In this document: piece by piece, positions 33,302 to 43,334 of the stretch | How positions within the stretch are numbered: position 1 is the stretch's first letter | Layout of the letters: the number at the start of each line of letters is the position of its first letter | NCBI GenBank assembly: GCA_034440515.1 | Contig: JAWXCF010000005.1 | Coordinates: forward strand, 1 to 56,123 | Length of the DNA stretch: 56,123 nucleotides | Reading direction: 5' to 3' | Origin: JAWXCF01 sp034440515 | GTDB taxonomy: Bacteria; Bacteroidota; Bacteroidia; CAILMK01 | Translations under genes and position numbers: made by a program | Notes under the pieces: generated by a model | The model's database searches: none | Told to the model about the DNA's origin: nothing | What the model saw: only the letters and a program-made list of their open reading frames with translations

Positions 33302-33847
33302 ATGCCCCATTCCACTTCAGAAGAAGATGAAATTCTGGTGGGCGCCTGCTTGAAAGGCGATGCTAAGGCGCAAAAAATTTTGTTCGAAAAGTATTATAGT
33401 AAGATGTTTAGTGTTTGCCTAAGATATACCAAAGATTCTGACGAAGCGAGAGACATCTTGCAAGAAGGCTTTATTAAGGTATTTGGTAAGCTGTCTCAAT
33501 ACACACAATTATCCAGTTTTGAAAGTTGGATGAAAAGGATAATGGTGAACACTGCTATAGACGCTTACAGAAAGACCAAAGCAAAGCCATACATAGACGA
33601 TGTTAATGAGGCTTATCACTTGCACGATCAAACTGAGGATGTTGTTAGTGTTATGTCACATCAGGAGCTATTAGAAGCTTTACAGAAATTGCCTACTGGC
33701 TACAGAACAGTGTTTAATATGTACGTGGTGGAGGGCTATAATCATAAAGAAATAGCTGATGCCCTGAACATAAGTGAAGGTACCAGTAAAAGCCAACTAG
33801 CAAAGGCGCGAGCCAAATTGCAAAAAGTACTAAGTGGAAATAAATGA
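33302..33847 (+). CDS. ECF RNA polymerase sigma factor (sigma-70 family)
   Basis: The 181-residue protein has sigma region 2 (about 25-95: FEKYYSKMFSVCLRYTKDSD, ILQEGFIKVFGKLSQY, SWMKRIMVNTAID) and region 4 (about 120-178: LPTGYRTVFNMYVVEGYNHK, helix-turn-helix IADALNISEGTSKSQLAKAR). Regions 1 and 3 are absent, as in ECF factors. The ATG at 33302 is preferred over TTG at 33281, which abuts the candidate promoter. Its stop overlaps the next start by 4 bases (ATGA), as expected for a sigma factor and its membrane regulator. It is paralogous to the sigma factor at 48674-49249, most clearly in the region 4 segment KLPTGYRT and SEGTSKSQLA. Confidence 0.94.
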   Translation: MPHSTSEEDEILVGACLKGDAKAQKILFEKYYSKMFSVCLRYTKDSDEARDILQEGFIKVFGKLSQYTQLSSFESWMKRIMVNTAIDAYRKTKAKPYIDDVNEAYHLHDQTEDVVSVMSHQELLEALQKLPTGYRTVFNMYVVEGYNHKEIADALNISEGTSKSQLAKARAKLQKVLSGNK

Positions 33848-35169
33848 GTAAGGATATTCAACATATTGACCAAATGATGAATGAAGCTTTCCAAAATTGG
33901 GAAGCACCTACCTCTACACAGCAAATAAATGCTGATTGGTCCGTTGTGCAGCAAGGTATATCACCTATTGCTCCTCAAGTTCCAGCACCAAGTTCTACGC
34001 ATTGGAATGTCTTAAGCAACATAGGATTGGTGAAACTCTGTGTTGGTGTTATTGCTTCCATTGTTGCAATAGTTGCCATAGCAGTATATGTGAATAGAAA
34101 TGATTCAAAGGCACCTGAAACTACCGTAATTCAGAATGAAATAAAAGTAAGTCCAGAAACAGAAACCAGCAATACAAACCCGATCATAGTAATTGACAGT
34201 ATAGAATCGAAAATAGATACTTTAAGCCCAACCAAAACTATAACTTATGACTCTTACCCTAAAATCATTGAAAAGGGATCAATTCGAATTAGAACAAATT
34301 ATAATGCTTTCCTAAACTGGCCGCTAGTGAATAGGATGTTTTCAAATTACCATAAATACGGACATTTGGATAGCTATAATAATGGGAACAACCAAACTAA
34401 ATCGAATAACGCTATTTCTGAACACGAAACTGTAGTGTTACTTGTATCTGACTCAATTATTCCAGCTTGTAATGACGTTAGTATCATCGTTCAAAATGTT
34501 GATTACAATTCTATGGAGATAAGCTGGGGCGATGGTAACTACAATAAAATTAATCAAAAAATACAACATAAGTATTGTCAACCAGGACAATATACCCTCA
34601 GTGTATTATTTGATGGAAAGGTTTTATCTAGAAAAAATCTTACCGTAGTAGTGGCACCAATTGCATCATTTGACTATGAGATAGCAGAAGATAATATAGT
34701 TTACTTTAAAAATACATCTCAATATACTCAATTATATTATTGGTCATTTGGTGATGAGAATATCAGCAATGGAACTGTTTCTCCTATTCATAAATATTAT
34801 GATACTGGGAAATATTACGTAAAACTAGTTGCTAAGTCAGGAATATTATCCGATACTTTTGGTATACACATATATGTGCATAAAATGCAAGCGCCAAAAG
34901 TCTATAACGTATTTACCCCAAATAATGATGGTAAAAACGATAATTGGGAAATAGACATAGAAGGCGAAGACTATTTCAACCTAATGATTTACAATCAGTT
35001 GGGTGAACTAGTATTTAGAAGCGAAAAGAATAGCTTAAAATGGAATGGAACACATATAGGCACAGGTAATCCTTGTGAAGCTGGTGTGTACCAATACATT
35101 ATAAAGTATAAGTTCCCACATCAACCTACAGTTAAGCAATTAAATGGTAGGGTAATGTTAAATAGATAA
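33844..35169 (+). CDS. Single-span membrane protein with PKD-like and T9SS type B C-terminal domains; candidate anti-sigma factor
   Basis: The 441-residue protein has a cytoplasmic-looking N-terminus (1-60) with APTSTQQINADWSVVQQGI, then one hydrophobic helix (about 62-83). A Ser/Thr/Asn-rich periplasmic stretch follows (84-205). Next are a degenerate PKD-like repeat (about 210-270, ISWGDG), a clear PKD domain (272-347, YYWSFGDENISNG) and a C-terminal gliding-motility CHU_C domain (353-441, VFTPNNDGKNDNW; NQLGELVFRS). There is no cleavable signal peptide. The 4-base overlap with an ECF sigma gene and the N-terminal topology argue for a sigma regulator, yet the exterior part looks like a T9SS surface protein. 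No FecR or zinc anti-sigma (HxxxCxxC) motif is present. Role inferred from gene order and topology. Confidence 0.75.
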   Translation: MSKDIQHIDQMMNEAFQNWEAPTSTQQINADWSVVQQGISPIAPQVPAPSSTHWNVLSNIGLVKLCVGVIASIVAIVAIAVYVNRNDSKAPETTVIQNEIKVSPETETSNTNPIIVIDSIESKIDTLSPTKTITYDSYPKIIEKGSIRIRTNYNAFLNWPLVNRMFSNYHKYGHLDSYNNGNNQTKSNNAISEHETVVLLVSDSIIPACNDVSIIVQNVDYNSMEISWGDGNYNKINQKIQHKYCQPGQYTLSVLFDGKVLSRKNLTVVVAPIASFDYEIAEDNIVYFKNTSQYTQLYYWSFGDENISNGTVSPIHKYYDTGKYYVKLVAKSGILSDTFGIHIYVHKMQAPKVYNVFTPNNDGKNDNWEIDIEGEDYFNLMIYNQLGELVFRSEKNSLKWNGTHIGTGNPCEAGVYQYIIKYKFPHQPTVKQLNGRVMLNR

Positions 35170-35221
35170 AATAATAGCGGTTAACAAAGCCACCATTATA
35201 GATTAAAAAACGTAATTAGAT

Positions 35222-35229
35222 TATATTTG
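35222..35229 (+). promoter_or_regulatory. -7 element TATATTTG for large PKD protein
   Basis: A perfect TAnnTTTG lies 26 bases before ATG 35248. It indicates separate transcription by the housekeeping sigma and excludes the TTG at 35227 as start. Confidence 0.5.
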
Positions 35230-35247
35230 AAACTTAATAAAAGCAAG

Positions 35248-38200
35248 ATGTTTAAATCACACAATTTCTCTCGAATTCTACTCGGGTTGCTTTTTACATT
35301 AATATTGGGGGCGAAGGCCAATGCCCAGTGTAGTGTAAATTTGACTTCGAGTGCCGAAGGATGTACGCCTTTTACAGTTAGTGCTCAATTCGTAAATGGT
35401 ACAGGTAAAACTGTTGCCACTGCGGGTTATGTATGGGATTGGGGCAATTCAGCTACTTCGCCTGGACTACCTACTGGGTCAGTACAATACACTTATATTA
35501 CTGCGGGTAAATACACACCTAGTCTAAAAGTAACATTTACTGATGGTACTACTTGTTCTGTAACGCTGCCACAAGTTACCTCTTATTCACTTCCTAAGGC
35601 AGATTTCATTTTACCTACACCAACTATTAGGTGTTTTAGGGACAATTTTGGTTTAAATAATTTTGCATTTACTGACCAATCTACCCCTGGTATAGAAAAC
35701 AATGCAATAGTAAAATATGAGTGGGACTTTGGTGATGGTTCAGTTAGTTTAAATCAAAACCCTAATCACAGTTTTCAAGCACCCGGTGTTTTTACTATTT
35801 CATTGAAAGTAACTGATTCTAAAGGTTGTGTAGCTAATAAATCCTTCTCTTCATCTATTAGAGTACTAAAAGATTTAGTATTCCAAATAGGTAAAACTCC
35901 AACAACCGCTAAACCTTGTGACAGTGCAGGATATAGGTTCAACTTAATAAATGACACAACAGGTACTTGGTTAAAAACAGTTACTTGGGATTTTGGAGAT
36001 GGTAGTCCCACTTCTACTGCTTATTCACCTACACACGTTTATAAGAAAGAGGGCATATTCACAGTTTCATTAACTACAGTGAATGCATTGGGCTGTACTA
36101 AAACTACTACTACAACGGTAGAGGTTATCCCATTTAAATTAAAAATAACACACGACGATAAAAAGTGCTTTAAGAATAATTCTTACAATTTTAAAGCAAT
36201 ACCTCAAGATGCGGCTGATTATTGGGAATGGAACTTTGGTGACCCTAACTCTGGCCCTAATAATATAGCTGCTTTTAGTTGGAATGCAGATCACATATTT
36301 ACAGCACCTGGCGTATATCAAGTACGTTTCAGAATGATTAGTTCTATATGTGGGACAAAAGATACTTGTTTCTTAATATATGTTAAAGGACCAGCAGCGG
36401 CAATGTTACTGCCACCTCCACCATTTTTTCCTTTGAATAACTATTACCCTCCTCGCCCAATGAGGAGGCAACTTTTCGTAGATATGGCTAACAGAAGAAC
36501 CTGTGATCAAACACCAATTGACTATGTAACGTTGACCCAGTCACCTATACTAACAACTGACACAATTAGGTCTTATTGTAATGCAAATGTTCTTAACAAA
36601 GTATTTGATACAGCTAGGTATTGTGCTAATAAGAATTATAAACCAGTAGGAAATTACAAAACGGGATTTTTAGCTAGCTACGCTCTTCAGCCAACTGGAA
36701 CCCGAACTAGAAGCTACTATAAAACAGTAGAAACTCCAAGGACTTGGGTAGTTGGTAATCAAATACCACCTTCACCTTATTCGGCATCTAGAGGAAGATT
36801 TACTCCAGAAACTTTGCACGATAGCAGCAAGTTTACCTGCGCATTACCCGATACCGTTAAGTTTACCAATCAGTCATTAAAGTACAGAATGCGTACTATT
36901 ATTTATGACGATAATCCTAACCTAAACTTTAATGGTGCAGGTTGGAAAGATACTTGTAAATATAAGAACTATCCATATGCTTCTGACTCAATGACTTATC
37001 TATGGAGATTTCAAGATCCTAGCGGTTTGCCGTGTACGTCTAATTCAAACACCATACCTGATAAGTGTAACTTCTCTACTGCAGTTGCTCCAATTCACAT
37101 ATTTGCCGGTCGTAACCCAGATTTGTTTGACCCTACCATTTTCCCATATAATAGATGTCAAAGTGTAGTATTAGATGTTACAGATGCTGTAAACAACTGT
37201 GATGATAGAGCAACATTCAATTTACGTCACGGTACACCAAGAGCATCTTGGGACAAACGTGCATTCTGTAAAATGAATTGGGATATTCAAAGAGTATTAT
37301 CTCCTGGTAGCCCTGGTCCTAGTGGCCCGCCACTTAGAGGTTTCTTAATGAGTGCTCAAGCACTACAATGCACTGGTCAAGATTTCCCTTTCAGAATCGA
37401 TTTCGGAGAAACATTACCATCTTGTGGAGCTACAAGATACTGGATTACATTTGACTCTGCAGCTTCTACTACCAAATTCTTATGCCCTAATGGTATTGAT
37501 TCAGGTATTAATTATGGATTCGCAGGCGCAGGTAACTCTAAGGGATATCCTGTAGCTGCACCAAATACGGTATGGACAGGTTTACCTTGGTTAGGCAGAT
37601 ATTGGTATATGCAAGGTGATAGTGGTTGTAAAACAGTTGGTATTGTATTAGATCAAGATGGATGTAGAGATACTGCTTGGTATAAAGATTACTTCTGTTT
37701 CAATAAACTGAATGCTCAATTTGATATGGAACGTCAATCATTACAATCTAATACCCGTCAATTCTTTGACAAATCTAACTTAGGTTCATTCTCTAGAATA
37801 TGTCATTTTTCTTCAGATAGTACTGGTTCTATAGGTGTTAAACTTAACTTAATCGCTTCGGATGTAAATCAAAGCGGTATTACTGGTTTCTATTATGGTG
37901 TTCAAAGACTGACACTTCCCACAAAAAATGATTATTACACCAGACCTTTTTGGCCAAATAAACCAGTATTAGATACTGCGCTAAATGTTGTATATTCTAG
38001 CAAAACTGACTCTGTAACTTCTGTAGTGGATAAGTACACCAATGCTAGCGATAGTTCAGTTTACTTCACTTATAGAGATAAAAACAACAATTTAAACAGA
38101 CTTTATATCAACAATATATTATTAACTGATAAAAATATTATTGACTTAAATTCTAAAGGAAACACGAATGTGTCATTTAAAGATTTCCGAGCTAGACCTT

Positions 38201-40596
38201 ATTCATTTAGTTGTGGTGATACTAGCTTGGTTCTATATAAATTTAGACCTCTAACTTTAGCTAATGATCCTATTTATATATATAGGTTACGTGATAACTT
38301 CAAAGCTAACACTAGATACATACCAGGTACTGATAGCACTATAGTGCAAGGTGTAGGTGAAGGATGGTTTAAAGAACGCAAATTGCTACAAAAAGACACC
38401 GTATCATTTATACTTCCTCAACCAGGTGTGTATTTAGTATCAAGCGGTGCATTTAATGTACAAGGATGTAGAGATATTGCTAATATTCCACTTTATTATG
38501 GTCACTACGCAGTATTTAACATTAAAGGCGGCGATAGCATCATTTGTATAGGTGACGAAGTTGAATTTGAATATAAAGTTCAGTATTGGACAAATGCTTG
38601 TGCACAATATGGTTTTCCAATTCCATTAGCTTGTATTGATGCCCCAATTGTGCCTAATGAACGTGTAAGCGGTTATTCTTGGCCACTAGTTCCATTTAAC
38701 CCTTGGAATGTAAAAGATGCTGTTGCTTATCGTAAAATTGATAATGGTAATACTGGCTGGTTCTCAACTCCTGGGTTTAGACCTGAGACTATCAGCTGGA
38801 ACTTTGGCGATAACAAAGCATTCTATTCACCAATATTAGGTGGTACGACTGTAGTTAAGTATAGATTTACAAAGCCTGGTACATTTGACGTAACTATGAG
38901 AACTACTGACTCTACTGGTTGTGTTGTAAATACAGTAAGAAGAAACTTGATCAAAGTTGTTCAACCGGTTGCTGGTTTCAGAACTCCATTGCCAAGAGAT
39001 ACTTATAATATTTGCGCTCCTAAATCATTTACTCTAATTGATACTAGTAAAATTTTAGGTAGTGAACTGTTAGATAAGAAAAGTACAAAAGCAGATTCTG
39101 TAAGAAATAGACACCGTTTCGGATATAAAGATGTTTACAAAACAAAACAACGTGTTTACTATAAAACTACTATAACCAACCCTGATGGTTCTACTTTCCA
39201 GAAAGATACTTTCTATGAAAGAGGAATTATAAAGGATACTATGATAGTAGTAGACAGCGTGGTAAGATTCATTTGGGATCAAGGGGACGGTCGTCCTGCT
39301 ATTACCAGAACAGCCCCAGATACATTGTTCTTCAGATATCAAAGAAATGACTCATTCTCAGTAACTCAAACTATAGAAACAGCTAATACGCCTAAGAGCT
39401 GTGTTAATACCCAGTTCAAAAAGGACTACTTAGTTCTAAATGGTCCAAGACCTTTATTTACAGTAGCTGATACTGCGGGTTGTGAGTCATTTAGCACTAA
39501 TGCTGTTAATTTGAGTTCCCCTGGATTCTTGTACCAGTTTACTTCTACCAATATAGCAACAGGTATTAAATATACAGATGTAGGAAAAAGAGGTGATAAG
39601 AATGTAAGATTGAAAATACTTACACCTGGTGTTTGGGATGTTGTAATGCTACAAAAAGACAGTGTATTTGACCCTATTGAAAAGAAATTTGTTGAATGTA
39701 GCAAGTCTTACCCTGATACTGGAGATAAGAGAATTAGAATATACGTGTATCCTAAACCAAATTTCACTATAACTGGTGATACATTTATTTGCCCTAATAA
39801 ACCAGCTAATTTTACAATAACGGGCACTGGAATTAATGTATATGATAGGTATCTGTGGTCATTCGGTGACGGCGGAACCGCAGTCACTACTGGCTTGACT
39901 ACAACACACACTTATACGTATTCTAAATATCCTGATAGATTTACAGTAAGTGTTATTGCCATAAATGAAGAGATAACCGACACTTGTACTAATACAAGTT
40001 CTGCTCTAATTAGAATTGATAGTATTAAGGCTAATTTTACAATTGATACTTTAAGAGGATCAATTGGTATATTTACCTTTAACAACGAATCTGCATCATT
40101 ACCTGATTTAGGTACAAAGTATGTTTGGGAATTTGGAGACGGTACCTCTGAGTCAGTAAATGACAAACGTGCTATTACTCACGATTATACCAAAACGTTT
40201 AGTGCATTACTAGAGGAAGAAGGTGTAGAGGGTACATTCTCATTCAAAGTGAAATTAACGGCTACTTCTAGTATTGGTTGTCCCGATACTATAACTAAGA
40301 ACCTGCAGTTCAGTAGGGTATGGCAACATTATAACGTATTCACTCCAAACGGTGATAATATCAATGATGTGTTTGATCCACGTATTAAAGGTGCATTGTC
40401 TTATGAATTGCAAATCTTTAATCGATGGGGTGAAAGAGTATTCTTTACAGAGAATAAAGACGAAGATTGGAATGGTACAAACAAGAATACAGGTGGTGAT
40501 TGCGCTGATGGTGTTTACTACTACGTTTGGAACTTCAAACTAGTAGGTAATAACTCAACACTTACAAAATCTGGTACTGTTACCTTGATTAGATAG
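35248..40596 (+). CDS. Large PKD-repeat surface protein with T9SS type B sorting domain
   Basis: The 1782-residue protein has a signal peptide (1-27, AKANAQC) and about eight PKD modules marked by W(D/N/E)FGD-type loops. Three or four lie in the first 380 residues (YEWDFGDGS, VTWDFGDGS, WEWNFGDPN), the others in the last 650 (SWNFGDNK, FIWDQGDGR, YLWSFGDGG, YVWEFGDGT). A middle part (about 390-1150) lacks PKD signs, is rich in Cys and Tyr and begins with a Pro-rich patch. The C-terminus (about 1695-1782) is a CHU_C type B sorting domain (NVFTPNGDNINDVFDP, QIFNRWGERVF, GVYYYVWNF). It is exported to the surface, perhaps as an adhesin. The start is the ATG at 35248. It follows the sigma/anti-sigma unit and ends at a strong terminator. 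Confidence 0.9.
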   Translation: MFKSHNFSRILLGLLFTLILGAKANAQCSVNLTSSAEGCTPFTVSAQFVNGTGKTVATAGYVWDWGNSATSPGLPTGSVQYTYITAGKYTPSLKVTFTDGTTCSVTLPQVTSYSLPKADFILPTPTIRCFRDNFGLNNFAFTDQSTPGIENNAIVKYEWDFGDGSVSLNQNPNHSFQAPGVFTISLKVTDSKGCVANKSFSSSIRVLKDLVFQIGKTPTTAKPCDSAGYRFNLINDTTGTWLKTVTWDFGDGSPTSTAYSPTHVYKKEGIFTVSLTTVNALGCTKTTTTTVEVIPFKLKITHDDKKCFKNNSYNFKAIPQDAADYWEWNFGDPNSGPNNIAAFSWNADHIFTAPGVYQVRFRMISSICGTKDTCFLIYVKGPAAAMLLPPPPFFPLNNYYPPRPMRRQLFVDMANRRTCDQTPIDYVTLTQSPILTTDTIRSYCNANVLNKVFDTARYCANKNYKPVGNYKTGFLASYALQPTGTRTRSYYKTVETPRTWVVGNQIPPSPYSASRGRFTPETLHDSSKFTCALPDTVKFTNQSLKYRMRTIIYDDNPNLNFNGAGWKDTCKYKNYPYASDSMTYLWRFQDPSGLPCTSNSNTIPDKCNFSTAVAPIHIFAGRNPDLFDPTIFPYNRCQSVVLDVTDAVNNCDDRATFNLRHGTPRASWDKRAFCKMNWDIQRVLSPGSPGPSGPPLRGFLMSAQALQCTGQDFPFRIDFGETLPSCGATRYWITFDSAASTTKFLCPNGIDSGINYGFAGAGNSKGYPVAAPNTVWTGLPWLGRYWYMQGDSGCKTVGIVLDQDGCRDTAWYKDYFCFNKLNAQFDMERQSLQSNTRQFFDKSNLGSFSRICHFSSDSTGSIGVKLNLIASDVNQSGITGFYYGVQRLTLPTKNDYYTRPFWPNKPVLDTALNVVYSSKTDSVTSVVDKYTNASDSSVYFTYRDKNNNLNRLYINNILLTDKNIIDLNSKGNTNVSFKDFRARPYSFSCGDTSLVLYKFRPLTLANDPIYIYRLRDNFKANTRYIPGTDSTIVQGVGEGWFKERKLLQKDTVSFILPQPGVYLVSSGAFNVQGCRDIANIPLYYGHYAVFNIKGGDSIICIGDEVEFEYKVQYWTNACAQYGFPIPLACIDAPIVPNERVSGYSWPLVPFNPWNVKDAVAYRKIDNGNTGWFSTPGFRPETISWNFGDNKAFYSPILGGTTVVKYRFTKPGTFDVTMRTTDSTGCVVNTVRRNLIKVVQPVAGFRTPLPRDTYNICAPKSFTLIDTSKILGSELLDKKSTKADSVRNRHRFGYKDVYKTKQRVYYKTTITNPDGSTFQKDTFYERGIIKDTMIVVDSVVRFIWDQGDGRPAITRTAPDTLFFRYQRNDSFSVTQTIETANTPKSCVNTQFKKDYLVLNGPRPLFTVADTAGCESFSTNAVNLSSPGFLYQFTSTNIATGIKYTDVGKRGDKNVRLKILTPGVWDVVMLQKDSVFDPIEKKFVECSKSYPDTGDKRIRIYVYPKPNFTITGDTFICPNKPANFTITGTGINVYDRYLWSFGDGGTAVTTGLTTTHTYTYSKYPDRFTVSVIAINEEITDTCTNTSSALIRIDSIKANFTIDTLRGSIGIFTFNNESASLPDLGTKYVWEFGDGTSESVNDKRAITHDYTKTFSALLEEEGVEGTFSFKVKLTATSSIGCPDTITKNLQFSRVWQHYNVFTPNGDNINDVFDPRIKGALSYELQIFNRWGERVFFTENKDEDWNGTNKNTGGDCADGVYYYVWNFKLVGNNSTLTKSGTVTLIR

Positions 40597-40620
40597 TATT
40601 TGTATATCTATATATTGATA

Positions 40621-40652
40621 AAAGCCCCGTTAGCAATAGCGGGGCTTTTCTT
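40621..40652 (+). terminator. Rho-independent terminator between convergent genes
   Basis: The stem AAAGCCCCG / CGGGGCTTT (40621-40629 with 40640-40648) has a 10-base loop and T residues on both sides. It probably works in both directions. Confidence 0.92.
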
Positions 40653-40692
40653 TGTTACATACTGGCATTAAGTGGTGTGAGTATTTATTGAT

Positions 40693-42672
40693 TTAAATTA
40701 AAACCTCACTGAGCTTTGTCCCATAAGCAGTACAAGTATTTGCATTACAGACATACCAACTACCCGTAATCTTACCATCAAAGAAGGGTATAGAATTGCT
40801 TTCTGTACTTAATAGTACTTGGTACTTCAATAAAAGCCTACTGTCAATACTAGACAACTGTTTTGTAAGTTCAATTTCCTCTCCTATGCCAATCAACATT
40901 TGATAGTTTAGGCTAAGGTGTTGATGCAGAATACCCCAGTTGCTAAACCAAGGAAGCGAAGTGTTTAGTAATGGTATTATTCCTTTTAGCATATTTTCAG
41001 CACGCAGTGTCCATTCATTTTTATCAAAAAGAATACCTAAAGTATATAGATTTTGCGCCATTATACTATTACCAGCTGCTATAACATTGTCTTGAAGTTC
41101 TATTTTTCTACTTATTATTTGGCTTTTATCTATAGTTGATGAATAATATAAATATACCTTTTCATCAGTTTCAAAAAAATCAATACATTTTTGACATAAG
41201 TCAAATGCTAAAGTCATAAGTTTAGGTTCAGAATATTTCCCAGAGTACTCTACCAGTAGTTTTATCAGTAATGCATAGTCATCTAAGCAAGCACTTAAAT
41301 TATTATTTCCAGCTACCCTAATTAAGTTATTTTCATTTGATAGATAGGTTGTAATAATTGTATTTACTAGAGTTGTAAGTTTAGATTTAAACTTTTGGTT
41401 TAGTTCACAATAAGTTAGTAGTCCTAGCGCAGTTAGGCAATTCCAAGACAATACTTTCTTCTCATCTCTGCTTGGGTAGGGTTTATGTTGTTTACGAAAT
41501 TGCTTAAGTTTATTATAAATATCATTGTCGTTGACATCATATTGCAATCTAAGTGGATTGTAAAGCTTTTCCTCTGCCCAATACCCTAAACCATCGCCAA
41601 TTAAACTGCCATAGATTTTAGCTAGGTCATTACCTAGAGCAGCCTCATATTCCTGCAAGGAATAGGTGTAGTATTTCCCCTCTACACCTTCGCTATCAGC
41701 ATCAAGTGAGGAATGAAATAATCCTTCATTTTCATCAAATAGTTGATCATATAGAAATTGGCAAGTTGAATCTGCTATATGTTTAAATAATTTATTTTCA
41801 GGGTATAATATGCTTGCCCTACTATATAAGTTTAACAATTGCCCGTTATCATAAAGCATTTTTTCAAAATGGGGTACTATATATTCAGCATCAGTACTAT
41901 ATCTATAAAACCCTCCTTCTATTTGGTCGAATAGGCCTCTATTTGCCATAGTTTGCAATGTAAGCAATAGATGCTCATTGTCTGGAACTGTGGTGTAGTC
42001 GTTTATATATAATTGTATTAGGTATTGCCAATTGTCTGGCATAGGGAATTTTGGTGCTGGCATTCTACCCCCAGTTTCTAGATCAAAATTTTGGGATAAA
42101 CTAGGTAAAAATTCTAATATTTGACCAGATGAAAATGTTAATTCATTATCTATGCTGGGTGTTAGGCTATTCTGTTCAATACCTAACATTACTTTATCTG
42201 CATAATCCAGATATTGCTCTTTTTTGGTTTTATAACCGTGGCTTAATTCACGCATCAACCCTGTCCAATTTGGTTTAGGAAAATAAGTACCTGCATATAT
42301 TGGTCTGCCATTAGGTAGGGCAAATGCATTTAAAGGCCAACCGCCTCTTTTTGTCATCATCTGACACGCATCCATATATAATTGATCTACTTGCGGGTGT
42401 TCCTCTCTATCTACTTTTACGCAAATGAAGTGGTCGCTCATATATTTGGCTGTTACCTCGTCTTCAAAACATTCGTGTGCCATAACGTGACACCAATGGC
42501 AAGCACTGTAGCCAATGCTGATTAGTAGCAATTTGTCGCTTTCTTGGGCTGCTACTAGTGCTTCTTCACCCCAAGGGTACCAATTTACAGGGTTGTGGGC
42601 GTGTTGCTTTAAATACAGGCTATTACTGTGAATTAGCCTATTAGTAAATTTATTTGATTCAGAAGTTGACAT
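40693..42672 (-). CDS. DUF255 thioredoxin-like / YyaL-SSP411 family protein
   Basis: The 659-residue protein has an N-terminal thioredoxin-like DUF255 domain (HAHNPVNWYPWGEEAL, SACHWCHVM, GGWPLNAFALPNGRPIYAGTYFP). A long alpha/alpha-toroid follows, like six-hairpin glycosidases or N-acylglucosamine epimerases (GGRMPAPKFPMP, GGFYRYSTDAEYIVPHFEKMLYDNGQL). The CHWC pair is intact. The family is conserved from bacteria to human SPATA20, and its reaction is unproven. It has no signal peptide. The ATG at 42672 is preferred over an upstream TTG at 42705 that falls inside a -7 element. Confidence 0.93.
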   Translation of the reverse strand: MSTSESNKFTNRLIHSNSLYLKQHAHNPVNWYPWGEEALVAAQESDKLLLISIGYSACHWCHVMAHECFEDEVTAKYMSDHFICVKVDREEHPQVDQLYMDACQMMTKRGGWPLNAFALPNGRPIYAGTYFPKPNWTGLMRELSHGYKTKKEQYLDYADKVMLGIEQNSLTPSIDNELTFSSGQILEFLPSLSQNFDLETGGRMPAPKFPMPDNWQYLIQLYINDYTTVPDNEHLLLTLQTMANRGLFDQIEGGFYRYSTDAEYIVPHFEKMLYDNGQLLNLYSRASILYPENKLFKHIADSTCQFLYDQLFDENEGLFHSSLDADSEGVEGKYYTYSLQEYEAALGNDLAKIYGSLIGDGLGYWAEEKLYNPLRLQYDVNDNDIYNKLKQFRKQHKPYPSRDEKKVLSWNCLTALGLLTYCELNQKFKSKLTTLVNTIITTYLSNENNLIRVAGNNNLSACLDDYALLIKLLVEYSGKYSEPKLMTLAFDLCQKCIDFFETDEKVYLYYSSTIDKSQIISRKIELQDNVIAAGNSIMAQNLYTLGILFDKNEWTLRAENMLKGIIPLLNTSLPWFSNWGILHQHLSLNYQMLIGIGEEIELTKQLSSIDSRLLLKYQVLLSTESNSIPFFDGKITGSWYVCNANTCTAYGTKLSEVLI

Positions 42673-42702
42673 AATTGAGCCCAATCTTATATTTTGGTCA
42701 TT

Positions 42703-42710
42703 CAAAATTA
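42703..42710 (-). promoter_or_regulatory. -7 element TAATTTTG for DUF255 gene
   Basis: A perfect TAnnTTTG on the minus strand gives a leader of about 25 bases to the ATG at 42672. Confidence 0.45.
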
Positions 42711-42744
42711 GTCTTGAATTATTATCTAAGTATAATAAGTAAAC

Positions 42745-43218
42745 TTAGCCGCCAATTTTACTTAGTAGATTTAGCCTTTGCTCATCACTAAGTATAAAAT
42801 AGAAAATCGTCATAGCTATGCAACTATAAATGCTGAAAGATATAAACATAGCAATCAAGACTTTCCTTATATTTCCTATCATCCTCATTGCTAACATAGT
42901 ACCAATGGGTACTTGAAGAATAATTGGAGTAAGTAAAGCTATACCAGCTAAGCCGTATCGCTTTTTTATTCTAACCAGCATTCTACTTTTCTTATTTATC
43001 TTGGTTTTTGTTGAAATTTTAGCAGGAAATATTTTTCGCCAACCCCTTACTATAGGTTTATCTAGATAGGCAAATACAACCACGCCCATCATACCGCCTG
43101 CTACGGTCAGTAAAATTGATTGCCAATAACCAAGATTAAATGCAGCTGCTTGAATTAAAGCAAATAAAAACTTAATGCCACTCCATAGAAACACAGAACT
43201 ATACTTTAGTATCTGCAT
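42745..43218 (-). CDS. Small membrane protein, Sm_multidrug_ex-like
   Basis: The 157-residue protein has four hydrophobic segments (about 5-25, 28-48, 85-110, 118-140) split by a basic cytoplasmic loop (KISTKTKINKKSRMLVRIKKR). The motif RYGLAGIALLTPIILQVPIGT resembles the small multidrug-export / DedA-related family, but the match is partial and no substrate is implied. The ATG at 43218 is chosen because the only upstream start is a TTG whose extra residues are polar and off-pattern. An 18-base sequence shared with the second sigma gene's promoter lies 117-134 bases upstream. Confidence 0.65.
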   Translation of the reverse strand: MQILKYSSVFLWSGIKFLFALIQAAAFNLGYWQSILLTVAGGMMGVVVFAYLDKPIVRGWRKIFPAKISTKTKINKKSRMLVRIKKRYGLAGIALLTPIILQVPIGTMLAMRMIGNIRKVLIAMFISFSIYSCIAMTIFYFILSDEQRLNLLSKIGG

Positions 43219-43334
43219 AGTAAGATCTGAATCTACCCAAATATGTGTAGGAGATGACAAAATTGATTTAGTAATTATTTAATGTCCCTAAGATATTATC
43301 TAGATTGACAAAATTTTAGAAAGCATTACCCTTT

